Shown in pieces: positions 42,827 to 54,379 of a DNA stretch of 64,000 bases (positions are counted from its first letter, which is position 1; every line of letters starts with the position of its first letter). Under the pieces are notes generated by a model. It had not been told where the DNA came from. It saw only the letters and a list, made by a program, of their open reading frames with translations, and ran no database searches. The DNA lies in contig CM075649.1 of the NCBI GenBank assembly GCA_037953625.1, positions 97,593,290-97,657,289 on the forward strand, in the 5' to 3' direction. The stretch is from Crotalaria pallida. Taxonomy: Eukaryota > Streptophyta > Magnoliopsida > Fabales > Fabaceae. The translations under genes were made by a program, and so were the position numbers.

Positions 42827-45800
42827 TGTAACACCCCGCAAATTCCTCGTATTAAACTAAAACACTAAAGAAATTTATTTTTGAGAAAAGTGTTTTGAAA
42901 GAGTATTTTCCTAAATGATTTTCTTAAATATACGTTTTCAAAATAATAAAGGATTTTAAAGAAATGATTTCATGAAGTAATGTCCAAAATTTAGAAATTG
43001 AAGTTTTTGAAAAGTCTATATGCTTGATGTTTTATAAAAATATTTGTGATCTTTGTATGAGTTCCTTTATGTTGAAAAAGAATTATTTTCTAAACATGTG
43101 TGTATACACGGTTTTAGTATGTATAGGTATACTAGGGATTATATAAGAATTAAGAGATTGAAAAGAATATAATGCATGTGTATATGTATGTGCGTACATG
43201 TGTATGTGTAAGGTAAGATGCATGAATGAGTGTGTGGTATATATGTGTGTCGTATGAACATAATACCCCAAAAATATTAATTCTATGTATATTTATGTAT
43301 GTGTCAAGTGTATGCATTATTCCATGATGTCATGCTATGTGTTGTTATGGTGAACATGAAAAGAAATTTCATGAGTGTGTGTGTGCATGTGCATGAGGTT
43401 TGGCCATATGAAGGATAGAAGAACCAAGAAGGAGTGACTTTCTTATGCATTAAGAAAATGAAATTTTAATAAGAAAATAGGAGGAGATTAGGAGGTGTTA
43501 GCCATGATGCCTAGGAAGACTTCCCTCTCACCTTGTCTCCCCACGAAATGACCCCTCCCATGCAACAAATTGACTAGACCAAATTACCCTTAGGCTTACA
43601 CATGGAACCGTTGGCAAAAGGGGAAAATTCCACCCCTTGCCTTTGTCCATATAAGCCGTATGTGAGTAGGAGGAGTGGGTTACTTTGATTCATTTTCACA
43701 TCTCCTAAACACACTTGGTCCAAGAGCAATACAAAGCTCTTGGAACCCTTAGAGAAAGAGTGAGGCCGTGAAGAGAGGAGAGGAGAAGAAGAGTGAGAAT
43801 CCAAATCTCTTAACCCCAAACACCTTTGATTCCTTCTTTCACACACATCTTCCTTCAAAACCTAAGAAGAAAATCGCCCATCAACCCCAAAGGAGAGGTA
43901 GCCAAAGCAAACCTTAGGAGAAGAAGGGAAGATTTAAAGTTGGAAGTTAGAGTTTGTTGAAGGTAGTTACCTTGAGAGAGTTTTAATGTAATCATTTTGT
44001 GTTGTAAAGGATTCACTAATGGACCTTGTTTAATTTTTGTGATGCTTGTATTTATTTTGAATGATCTTGAGGTTTAAGTGTCTTGCATGTTATTTTTATG
44101 TTTTGATCTTGAATGTTGGTGTTGGAAAGTCTTGATCTCTTATTTGTAGTTCTCCCTTATCACGGTTTTGTTTAAAGTTGTGTCTAAATTCATATATTGT
44201 CTTGATCTTCTCTTGCATGTTGGATTTTGTGACCTTATGATCCTTATCTTCCTTTGCATGTTCTCTATATGCCTTGCTCTTGGATTTCTAGGAGTGAGTG
44301 AACTTGTAAAACACTAGATCTTAAACTAGGAGATTCGGCCATGACCTAAAGAATAAGCCTTGATGCTTTTTGATTTAATCTAAATGGTTGCATGTTGATC
44401 TCATGTTTAGAAAAGTTAATTTGACTTGTTTGATTTTGATTTGGTTTTGACAAAACTTTGATTTTTGGAAGCCTTAAATCTTGTTTTGATCCATGAAAAA
44501 GCTATACTCTTGAAGTCATGCATGTTGTTTTAAACCAAAAAGACTTGATTTTCTTCAATAGGCATCACGGTTTTACCAAGAAATTAGGGAGACAAGTTTT
44601 GGAAAATGAATTTTAACTTGATCCATGTTCTATGTACATGCATAATAAAGATTGGGAAATTTAAAACCTTGATTCATGATGATGTGCATTTGGTCTAAGC
44701 CTAGACTTAGGAAATCATGTTTTGTTTCCATGACAAAGGGCACATGCATTTTGATTTAAGACTCTTGTGTTTTTGCATGTTGAAAAAGTAAACCAAGAAC
44801 CTTGTTTTGGTCAAAATAGGGTTCGGCCTATACATCCTAAATAGACTAGGGCTCTTTTCCATGAGGTGACTTAAAAGTAATGAGTATGTTTTAGAAATCA
44901 TGCTAAAATGAATTGTTTGAAGTTGTGTTGTGAATATTTATTTCTAATCGGTTTTTGATTTAAAAATAAAAGGAATAAATGGATTAAATGATTTTGAAAA
45001 AAAAATTTTTTTGTGTGTGTATGTGCATTCGGTTTAGAGGGAAAGGAAGAGTAAATGATTTTGTTGCATGAAAAAGGAAATAAAATTTAAGTGCTTGAAA
45101 TAAACTAAGTTGATTTATGTGCTTTAAATTTGTGATCTTTGAATTGTTTCCTTTGATGTCATTCGGTCATATAGAGTAAATGAATTTAGGGAGTTTAATT
45201 GCATGAAATAAAATGCACATGATGATTTTTGAAAAGAATGAAGTTGTTTAAAGTAAACGAAATAATTGTGCTTGATTTAAATCTTTGGATCAATGTGGTT
45301 TGTGAATTTATGCATGCCTAAGTGTTTGTGTTATGAACTATGTGTGAAGTTGTATACTTGCCCTGATGTTGATTCAATTGGTCATATGCTTGGTGAAGTG
45401 TTTCTTGATGTTTATGTGTTGGTTGAGATGTGAGAAATATGTGAATGTATAATTGGGTATGAAATTAATTGATTTTAAGAAAATTCCATTCGATTTATTT
45501 GAGATTTTTAAATTGTGTTTATGGCTGCCCAAAGTTTGTTTTATGGTGAAAACTTGAGTTTTAAAGTGTTAATTTCAAATTAAAAAGTTCTTTAAAGCGA
45601 AAAGTGTTTTTACGATGTTTTCGATATTTTATTAAGAAGTGATTTTGTAAAACTCTCCTTGCTGTCCAGAATTACTTGGACTTGCTTTTTATATTCAAAA
45701 ATGTTTTCATATGATTTAAAGTAAAGTTTTCAAGTGGTAGTCGATTTAAGAAAAAGTCGGATCGAAAATGGTACATTTTCGATGTTTTCGAAGTTGATTT

Positions 45801-46659
45801 AGGTGCTGTCCAAAACGGACCAGCAACTAAAGTAACTGATTTAAATTACCTTACTAAATGTTTTTCAAATGGTTTTTGAAAGAACTCAAGGTATTAGAAA
45901 ATATTAGAGTTGTTTGAAAGAAAACGGTTATGTTTTAAGACTTCCGACGAGGAATGAGAAGTGTCTAAGTTATGAAAAAGATTTTCATAATACAAGTTAA
46001 TAACATAAGCATATTTTATTTAGTACGAGGAATTTGAAAGAAGCGGGATTGGGGAAGCCGGCAGCAGAAAGGATCCGAGGTGACGGTACGCAATTAATCG
46101 CTGGACCTCAGGTGAGAGAGAAGCTTTCCTAAGACACCGACCGTGGTAGTTAGGTGATATATTAGGACGTTCTGTATCATCTCAAAGATCGGAACTAAAT
46201 GGTTAGAGTCAGTAGTATAAGTGGCAATTGTTTGATTGTGTGGCCACTTATACGAAGGTGACGAAGACCACATTGTTGCTGTGTGATGTTGTGTGATTGA
46301 TAGCATGCTTCCATTTAATTATTTACTTATTTAATCATGCAAGTTGAAATTAAAGTGTTGTTGGTTAATATTGATAATCTGTTGATGGACGTCTGTTACG
46401 TCCTGAGAAAGAAAATGAAAATAAAGAAAATTGAATAAGAAATAAAGAGATGCGATGGATTAGAAAAGGGAAAGAGTTGAGATTGGGGAAAGAATGAAAT
46501 GATGATGTTGAGAACGAGCCAGAGCTTGGGGGAAAGTGATGTTGATTATGAGAATGAGATGTGATTTGTGCGGGGCTGGGCTCCTTTTGTTTTTGGTTTT
46601 AGTCTGGGACTAGTGTTGAGTTGAGCTTGATCCTCCATTAGCGCTCAGCAAAGATACTA

Positions 46660-47160
46660 TTTTTGAAAAAGGTTTTTGAAAAGAAATTTTTGAAAGGGAG
46701 GTTTTGAAAAAGAGTTCGTGAAAAGAAATTTTTGGAAAAAGGTTTTTGAAAAGCAGATTCAGAAAAGGTTTTTGAGAAGAGCTTTTTGAAAGATTTTCGA
46801 AAAGAGATCTTGCGGAGAATGGTGAAAGGGAAATTTTAGAAAAGGATTTGTGAAAAGAAATTATTTTGAAAATGTTTTTGAAAAGAGGTTTTGAGAAATA
46901 TTATAAAAAGTGTTTTCAGAAATGTTTTGAAAGGAAATTTTTGTGAAAGGCTTTGGTAGGAGATTTTTATAAACTTTGAGAAAGGGGACTTTTGAGAAAA
47001 CTTTTGAAAAAGAAAGATTGAGAAGAAAGAGATTTTTATGAAAAGTTTACGAAATAATATTTTGTGGCAGACTACGAAACAGTGTTTTGAGAAAAGATTT
47101 TGAAATGAGATGATTACGAGAAATGAAGGATGTTGAGAAAAGTTTGAGAAATAAGATTTG
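46660..47160 (+). repeat. Degenerate TTTTGAAAAG repeat field
   Basis: Dozens of imperfect copies of GAAAAG(A)NNTTTTTG with variable spacing inside the solo LTR. Tract-like, noncoding. Confidence 0.7.
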
Positions 47161-47231
47161 AGTTTGTTGATGTGATCCCAGCTCTGTGCTATGTGAGAAA
47201 TGATGAGAGAAAGATTGTGCCAAGTTAGTGG

Positions 47232-48764
47232 TGTTGGAAACCAACAAGCAGCTCAAAATAGACTAGAGGGGGGGGGGTGAATAGTATTTTGAAGCCTCAA
47301 TACAAATATTTCGAATACTAAAGAGAATGGATTTGAGAAAACAAATTTTCTAACAAAAATATACTGTCTTAATCGATTAACTTCAGTACTAATTGATTAA
47401 TGCCGAAGCTAACTTTCGAACTAATCGATTAACTAAGTCGTTACTCGATTAATGCCGAAAGCAACTTAAAAACTAATCGATTAATTATCAGATTAATCGA
47501 TTAATATGCTTAAAAATCTGACAGAAATTCAGTTTTGATTGGAATTCAATGGAGATCGCAATACAGTGATGCACCAACAAATGATGAATGAATGATTGAA
47601 CAATACTAAGTAAATTTACCAAGCCAAATTAGGTTGATTAACAAGGAAATGAAAAACCCCCCAAAATTAACCTAATTAATTTGTTCTTGGTTAAAGAAAG
47701 CTAGAAGAAATAAAAGCAAGAAGACAAGATTTTATCCTGGTTCACTTTCACCCACTTGAAAGCTACATCCAGTCCCCTCTATCAAAGATAGAGAGTTTCT
47801 AATAGATACTTCAAATGTTAGATTACAATGTTAAGATGCATCTCACACTAAGCTCTCCTATCTTAACCCCTTACAAAGAGAGTACCAATCTCTTTGCTAA
47901 TCTACCCAAATGAATCCGTATCTTGTCCTCTTGAATTTGTTGAAGGATGCTCTCCAACCAAATTCTTTTCCACTTGCTTTGATATTCTTCAAAGACTTCA
48001 AATTTGTGAATCTTCACTTGTTGTTGAAAGCTTGATTGATACAACCCTTTGTTGTGAATAGCTCCAACACAAAATACTAAAACTAGAAAACTTGAATCTC
48101 AATAGAACTTAGAATATTGAATTGATTGTAAGTGAAGAAGATTGAAAGATGTTTGAATCTTGATAGCACAATTGGAAAATAGTAATATCTCTTGAAAGAA
48201 TATTGAAAGTATGTTTCTCTATAGTAAATTTTGAAAGAGTGTGTAACCTTGACAAAATAGAAAAGAAAAGCTTTTAAACAACATATTATTTTTCTGTCAC
48301 AACAGTAATTAATCGATTAACGTATTACTCACTAATCGATTAACCTATGTTAATTCGTGCTAATCGATTAACGTTTAACACACTAATCGATTAACCTTTA
48401 TTAACATAATCAGTGTTGTACAGTTATACGCATTAATCGATTAACCCTATCAAGCTAATCGATTAACCACTGTAAAAAGTGATTAAAAATAAGCTTTTCA
48501 AAAATACTTTGATCAATACTTTAATTAGAGCTATTTTTATCAAAATTCATCTTTCTTCACTATTAATCAAACAATATTAAAACCTATATTGAGATTTCTA
48601 AAACTATCACCCACTCTCATATGAAATGCAAAATTACATTGATTTACAAAATAAATAAAACCTAAGAACTACATCTCCAAGAGTGGTATGATGCTTCAAA
48701 TGATTGTTGAATATGTTGTTGCTTGTCTTGTAGTTTGTTAGCATCAAAACTTCATAACTCTACA
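47232..48764 (-). repeat. SIRE left LTR (3' LTR)
   Basis: 1533 bp. Contains a G tract near 47268-47277 and two clusters of TAATCGATTA palindromes (47370-47505 and 48305-48475). Confidence 0.93.
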
Positions 48765-48779
48765 AACTCCCCCTTTTTG
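48765..48779 (-). other. SIRE polypurine tract
   Basis: The minus strand CAAAAAGGGGGAGTT lies directly before the LTR. Confidence 0.85.
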
Positions 48780-49359
48780 ATGATGACAAACCTTCTTTAC
48801 AATGAAGCACTAAGTTTTTAAATACTCCCCCTAAATGTAACACACTTAGGAACAATATCTAAAAACTTAACCTACAAGCACAACATCAACAAACATTTCT
48901 CCCCCTTTTGGCATCATTAAAAAGTAGTGAAAATTGAAAATTGCTTTTGCCAAAAGTGAGGGGTAAGTACTAGACATTTGAATATATATATATGAATAAA
49001 CACTATAGACATTGGCCATAACCGAGACCATAATATAAACCATACTAAAACAAGTGCATAATATAGTCCATACAAGTGCATAATTCACATAATAACAGTT
49101 CATACAGCAAATGTCATAGCACAATATCATAATTCAGCAGCAAAATGTATCCAGAAACTATCTAAGGCCATACACAGACCCTATCTTAGTTCAATCATAG
49201 CAATAGCAAACAGTCCAGCTATAATACAAGTACCAAAAACCATGAAAAAGTCAGTATCAGAGTGTACTAAGATGTGCAGCAAAAACCAGTGAAAACAGCA
49301 GTGAAACTCAGTGAAAATAGCATAAAAAACATTGAAAATCAGCATAAAACCACCATGGA
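48780..49359. other. SIRE 3' noncoding region
   Basis: AT-rich, no credible ORF; minus-strand untranslated sequence between the extra ORF and the polypurine tract. Confidence 0.6.
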
Positions 49360-50534
49360 CTAAGGGTTAAGAGGAGGATGGGTAAAGAAGCTGGAGAAGT
49401 GATCCATAAGTCTTTGTTCCATGGCCCTATTCTGAGTCTCAAGACGTTGTTCCATTGCATCAAATCTAGCATCAATATGCTGAATGAGATAGTCATGAGC
49501 AGCCTGGGCATCAAAAGGTTGTTCCAAATTCTCAAAATCAATGCAGTCTTCAAGATTTGCCCCTTGATCCATGTCCATAGGATCAACAACAGGAGGAGGG
49601 GCAGCAGGGGCAGCTTGTGCAGCAGGAGGAGCATGAGGCTCTTGTTGAGCAGCTTGCTCTAATGCCTTAATCTGAGACTTCCACAACCATGTCCTTGTAG
49701 GCTTATGAAACCCAATTCTCATAAAGTTGATATGATGTTTATTCAAGCACCATTTCTTTTCTGGATCTTTTTCACAGGGTTGACTATCAGGAATTGGAAC
49801 TCCATAATGCCTAAGAAGCTTTGTAACATGCATGGGATAGGGAAGATATTGGGTAGATGCAGATTGAGCAACTGTAAGCATCCTAGCTAAGACAATTCTA
49901 TTCCAATTAATCTTGACACGTTTCTTAATTCCATAAAAAGAGTCAAATCATCTTCTTGTACTTGTGCATAATTTTGATTTCCATTTGGAAGAAGAAAATA
50001 AGCCAAAATATACAGCAAAACCCTATCATCAGCATGCATCAAACTAACAAGTTTAGTACCCTTATCCCATACTTCACCAGGCCTAATTGCATCTTGATAA
50101 ACTTTACCAGGATCTACCTCAAGTTCTACAGACTCATCATCACCAAAGAATGTCCCTTCATTTTCCAAACCAAACAACAATCTCAAATCATCAGGTTTAG
50201 CAACAAAATGATGACCCCTAACTTGACTTTGATACACATCATCTATCTTAGTGAAATTCTGATAAAATTGCCGAACCAATTTAGGATAATAATGTGTATT
50301 AAATTCCAGAAATTTCTTAACTTTTTGAGCAAGAAGAATATCATGAAAAGCAAACCTCTCATTCCTGAGCCAAGCGAAATTCACATACCGAATGATTCCA
50401 AAAAGGCGATTATCAAACTGTGGAGCCCGGGAATCACGTTCTGCTTGTGAAAACCAAGGATTGTTCCTGTCCTTGTGTGCTGGTCTCTTCTTTCGTGGAG
50501 GAGGAGAAGGATCAGTGGAGGAGGAAGAGGCCAT
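49360..50534 (-). pseudogene. Extra ORF downstream of SIRE pol, frameshifted
   Basis: Two adjacent frames, 49887-50534 (215 aa, MASSSSTDPSPPPRKKRP...) and 49360-49881 (173 aa), overlap as one protein broken by a single-base change in the T run near 49935. The N-terminus is basic and Pro-rich, like a nuclear-localisation region. The middle (NRLFGIIRYVNFAWLRNE, RQFYQNFTKID, DDLRLLFGLENEG) resembles the plant-specific 'putative plant transposon protein' domain found in many plant elements. The C-terminus is Ala/Pro-rich then coiled (FDAMEQRLETQNRAMEQRL). It occupies the position where some SIRE elements have an envelope-like ORF, but I see no signal peptide or membrane segment. Function unknown. 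Confidence 0.7.
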
Positions 50535-50819
50535 TTGTGCAGGAGAGAGGGTTGAAATTCGGATTTCTAGGGTTAGGGTTTTGAAAATTGGGGAAAACGA
50601 ATTTTTGTGGGTTTTTGGTGAAATTGATGGTGATTTATGGTAGAAATGAAGTTAGACCAAAGAAATATGGGAAGAAATTTGGTGAAATTTTGTGATTCAA
50701 TAGCCCATGAGTGATGAAATGCGTTTTCAGAAGTGAGAAGAGAAGAGAGAAATCGGAGAGGAGAGAGAAAAGAAAGAAGAAAAATGAGCAACTGTGCAGA
50801 AAAAGGGTTTTTATAAAAA

Positions 50820-51020
50820 TCAAGCCTTAATCGATTAGCGAAGCCCTTAATCAATTAATTTGGCCCTTAATCGAGTAGTGAATACCTTAATCGATTAAGT
50901 GCGAAAGCAGTTTTAGAATTAATCGAGTTAAAACCCCGTTAATCGAGTAAGTGCGAAAGTGATTGAAAAATTAATCGAGTTACAGCTTCATTAATCGATT
51001 AATGAATAACTGTTAATCGA
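50820..51020. repeat. TAATCGATTA-type palindrome cluster between SIRE pol and extra ORF
   Basis: About nine copies of TTAATCGATTAA or one-base variants (TTAATCGAGTAA, TTAATCAATTAA) within 200 bp. This noncoding spacer (50535-51261) otherwise shows only low-complexity sequence. Confidence 0.7.
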
Positions 51021-51261
51021 TTAACGTGCACAAAACTCAAATTTTTTGAAATTTTTAAAAATATTTTCATGCACACAAACACATATAATCACTTAGCATT
51101 TAGCACACACAGTTAAACAAGCAAACATATCATAGAAAAACACACACATAACTACTAATTTAGAGTATTATGAAAGATTTTCAAATTACAACTACTCAAA
51201 TAACAAAGCATAATGAAATAGGCTCAAGGTGATTTACTAAAAAAAATGACTTCAAATTCAA

Positions 51262-54200
51262 TTAGCTAATAGTTGACTCATCAAAAATGCCAAGTTCCCT
51301 TCTAATACGATAGAAAGTATCTCTTGGTAATGGTTTTGTAAAAATGTCAGCTAATTGATCTGAAGTTTGAACAAACTCAATAACACAATCACCTTTTTGA
51401 ACATGATCTCTAAGAAAGTGATGCCTAATTTCAATATGTTTTGTCCTTGAGTGTAATACCGGGTTTTTAGTTAAATTGATTGCGGATGTATTGTCACATT
51501 TAATAGGAATTTTTGACAAGTTTAAACCAAAATCCGAGAGTTGTTGCTTCATCCAAAGGATTTGAGCACAACAACTTCCGGTCGCAATATATTCGGCTTC
51601 CGCGGTTGATAAAGCGACACAATTTTGCTTCTTTGAAAACCATGATACAAGTGAACTTCCAATTAAATGGCATGTTCCGCTTGTACTTTTTCTTTCAACT
51701 TTACAACCCGCAAAATCAGAATCCGAATATCCAATAAGTTTTAAAAGAGCATCTCTAGGATACCATAAATCGGTATTAGTTGTACCTTTCAAATATTTCA
51801 TAATCCTCTTAACAGCAGTTAAATGTGATTCTTTTGGATTGGCTTGAAAACGAGCACACATGCAGACACTAAACATAATATCAGGACGAGAAGCAGTTAA
51901 ATATAGTAAACTACCTATCATACCACGATACTTTGTTACCTCTACGGGTTTTCCGATGTCATCCTTGTCCAAGTAACATGTGACGCTCATTGGAGTAGAA
52001 GCTACCTTGCATGACTCCATGCCAAACCTTTTAAGAAGTTCTCTACAATACTTGCCTTGATGAATATAGATCCCATCATCAAGTTGCTTGATTTGTAGTC
52101 CAAGGAAGAAGGTGAGCTCTCCCATCATTGACATTTCAAACTCACTCTGCATAATTTCAGAAAATTTCTTGCACAATTTTTCATTAGTTGCACCAAAAAT
52201 AATGTCATCAACATATATTTGGACTAAAAGTATATCCTTACCGGATCTTTCAATAAAAAGCGTATTGTCCACGGCACCCCGTTTAAAACCTTTTTGAATT
52301 AAAAAATTCCTTAAATGGTCATACCAAGCTCTAGGTGCTTGTTTAAGACCATACAAAGCCTTTTTCAATTTAAAAACATAGTCCGGATGTTCAAAATTTT
52401 CAAATCCGGGAGGTTGTGAAACATACACTTCTTCTTGAATGTATCCGTTAAGAAATGCACTTTTAACGTCCATTTGATACAACTTAAAATTCATGATAGA
52501 TGCATAAGCGAGTAGAATTCTTATAGCTTCTAACCTAGCTACGGGAGCATATGTTTCATCATAATCTATCCCTTCCTCTTGACTATAACCCTTAGCTACC
52601 AACCTAGCCTTATTCCTAACAATAATACCCGACTCATCTAGTTTATTCCTATAAACATAACGAGTACCAATTTCAGGACGATCATCGGGTTTTGGCACAA
52701 GCTCCCAAACTTGGTTTCTTTCAAATTGATTTAGTTCTTCTTGCATGGCCATAACCCAATGTTCATCTTGAAGTGCCTCACTAATATTCTTAGGCTCTAT
52801 TTGTGACACAAAAGCCACAAAATAACAAAAGTTGTTCAAAGTGCTTCGGGTTACCACCCCCTTAGCAATGTCACCTAAGATATTAGAGACCGGGTGATTT
52901 TTGTTTGTTTTCCAAGCAATTGGTAGTTCGGAATGTGACTCTTGTGCTAAGTCCTTCTCTTGTGCTTGCATTTCTCCATTCTCAACTTGGTTCTCCACTA
53001 TTTGTTGTTGCATTTGTTTGTCATGTTCCAAAAATGTACCTACATTCTCATCATCACAAGAAACAACACACTCTCCTTTCGGAGATTCATCAAACACGAC
53101 ATGAACTGATTCTTCAACGGTTAAGGTTCTTTTATTAAAAATACGATAAGCCTTGCTATGAGTTGAATAACCTATGAAAATACCTTCGTCGGCTTTTGAA
53201 TCAAATTTGCCGACCGGATTCTTACCGTTATTTAAAATAAACACCTTACACCCAAAGACATGAAAATAAGAGATATTTGGCTTTCGCCCTTTTAAAAGCT
53301 CATAAGGTGTTTTATTCAAATGCGGACGGATAAGAACCCTATTAATGACATAACAAGCGGTATTAACCGCATCAGCCCAAAAATAAGATGGAACTCTAGA
53401 TTCCTTAAGCATAGTACGTGCAAGTTCCTCTAAGACTCGATTTTTCCTTTCTACAACTCTGTTTTGCTCCGGAGTCCTAGGGGCTGAAAATTGATGATCT
53501 ATACCAAACTTTTCACAAAACGCATCAAACTTTGAATTTTCAAACTCATCTCCGTGATCACTTCTAATAGACACTATTTTCAAACTTAATTGATTTTGGA
53601 TGAGCTTGGCAAACTTTTTAAAACTTTTATAAGTTTCACTTATTGCAGATAAAAACAAAGTCCATGTGAATCGAGTAAAGTCATCTACTAAAACAAATCC
53701 ATAGTAATTGCCACCTAAACTTCGAACTTGTGATGGGCCAAACAAATCCATGTGGATTAACTCCAATGGCTTTGTGTTGCTTACCACATTTTTAGGTTTA
53801 AAAGTGTTTTTAACTTGCTTGCATTTTTGACATGAGTCACAAACGCTATCAAGTTTAAAATTAAGTTTAGGCAAACCAATCACTAAGTCTTTTTGTAAAA
53901 GTTTGTTTAATTGATTCACATTGACATGTGCAATTCGTCGATGCCAAAGACGAACTTCATCATCAAAAGATTTAAAACATGTTGAAAACAATGAAGTTAT
54001 CTCATCCAAGTCAATTAAGTAAGTGTTATTAGAACGACGACCTATGAACTTAACACTATCATCTAAACAACTCTTAATAAAACAAAATTCCGAAGTAAAG
54101 GTCACATTGTTGCCCATATCACATAGTTGGCTTATACTAATCAAGTTGTGTTCTAAGCCTTCTACTAATAGGACATTTTCAATGATAAGGTTAGATACGT

Positions 54201-54366
54201 TACCAATCTTACCCACTCCTAGAATTTTGCCTTTGTTGTTGTCGCCATATGTTACATGACCACCACCTTTTGAAGTAAGTTCGATGAAGTGCGTTTTGTC
54301 TCCCGTCATATGCCTCGAACATCCACTATCCAAGTACCATCTACGCTCCTTTGTTCGAAGGCACAT
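51262..54366 (-). CDS. SIRE pol: protease, integrase, RT, RNase H
   Basis: A fully open 1034-aa copia-type polyprotein. Protease: YLDSGCSRHMTGD (Asp 13). Integrase: zinc site H142, H147, C176, C179 and a D207-D270-E306 triad with the canonical 35-residue gap. RT: GIDYDETYAPVARLEAIR, MDVKSAFLNG and YVDD at 718-721. RNase H: GYSDSDFAGC, SWFSKKQNCVALSTAEAEY and the KHIEIRHHFLRD end. Integrase before RT is the copia order. The frame differs from gag by +1, with gag's TAA 16 bp before this ATG and an in-frame TAG just upstream, so expression would need frameshifting or separate initiation. All catalytic residues are present; activity untested. Confidence 0.95.
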   Translation of the reverse strand: MCLRTKERRWYLDSGCSRHMTGDKTHFIELTSKGGGHVTYGDNNKGKILGVGKIGNVSNLIIENVLLVEGLEHNLISISQLCDMGNNVTFTSEFCFIKSCLDDSVKFIGRRSNNTYLIDLDEITSLFSTCFKSFDDEVRLWHRRIAHVNVNQLNKLLQKDLVIGLPKLNFKLDSVCDSCQKCKQVKNTFKPKNVVSNTKPLELIHMDLFGPSQVRSLGGNYYGFVLVDDFTRFTWTLFLSAISETYKSFKKFAKLIQNQLSLKIVSIRSDHGDEFENSKFDAFCEKFGIDHQFSAPRTPEQNRVVERKNRVLEELARTMLKESRVPSYFWADAVNTACYVINRVLIRPHLNKTPYELLKGRKPNISYFHVFGCKVFILNNGKNPVGKFDSKADEGIFIGYSTHSKAYRIFNKRTLTVEESVHVVFDESPKGECVVSCDDENVGTFLEHDKQMQQQIVENQVENGEMQAQEKDLAQESHSELPIAWKTNKNHPVSNILGDIAKGVVTRSTLNNFCYFVAFVSQIEPKNISEALQDEHWVMAMQEELNQFERNQVWELVPKPDDRPEIGTRYVYRNKLDESGIIVRNKARLVAKGYSQEEGIDYDETYAPVARLEAIRILLAYASIMNFKLYQMDVKSAFLNGYIQEEVYVSQPPGFENFEHPDYVFKLKKALYGLKQAPRAWYDHLRNFLIQKGFKRGAVDNTLFIERSGKDILLVQIYVDDIIFGATNEKLCKKFSEIMQSEFEMSMMGELTFFLGLQIKQLDDGIYIHQGKYCRELLKRFGMESCKVASTPMSVTCYLDKDDIGKPVEVTKYRGMIGSLLYLTASRPDIMFSVCMCARFQANPKESHLTAVKRIMKYLKGTTNTDLWYPRDALLKLIGYSDSDFAGCKVERKSTSGTCHLIGSSLVSWFSKKQNCVALSTAEAEYIATGSCCAQILWMKQQLSDFGLNLSKIPIKCDNTSAINLTKNPVLHSRTKHIEIRHHFLRDHVQKGDCVIEFVQTSDQLADIFTKPLPRDTFYRIRRELGIFDESTIS

Positions 54367-54379
54367 CTACAAAACAATG

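Noticed and set aside
49360..50534. Envelope-like gene of the SIRE element
   Set aside because: Position fits, but there is no signal peptide, transmembrane segment or glycoprotein-like Cys pattern. The recognisable part is a plant transposon-protein domain.
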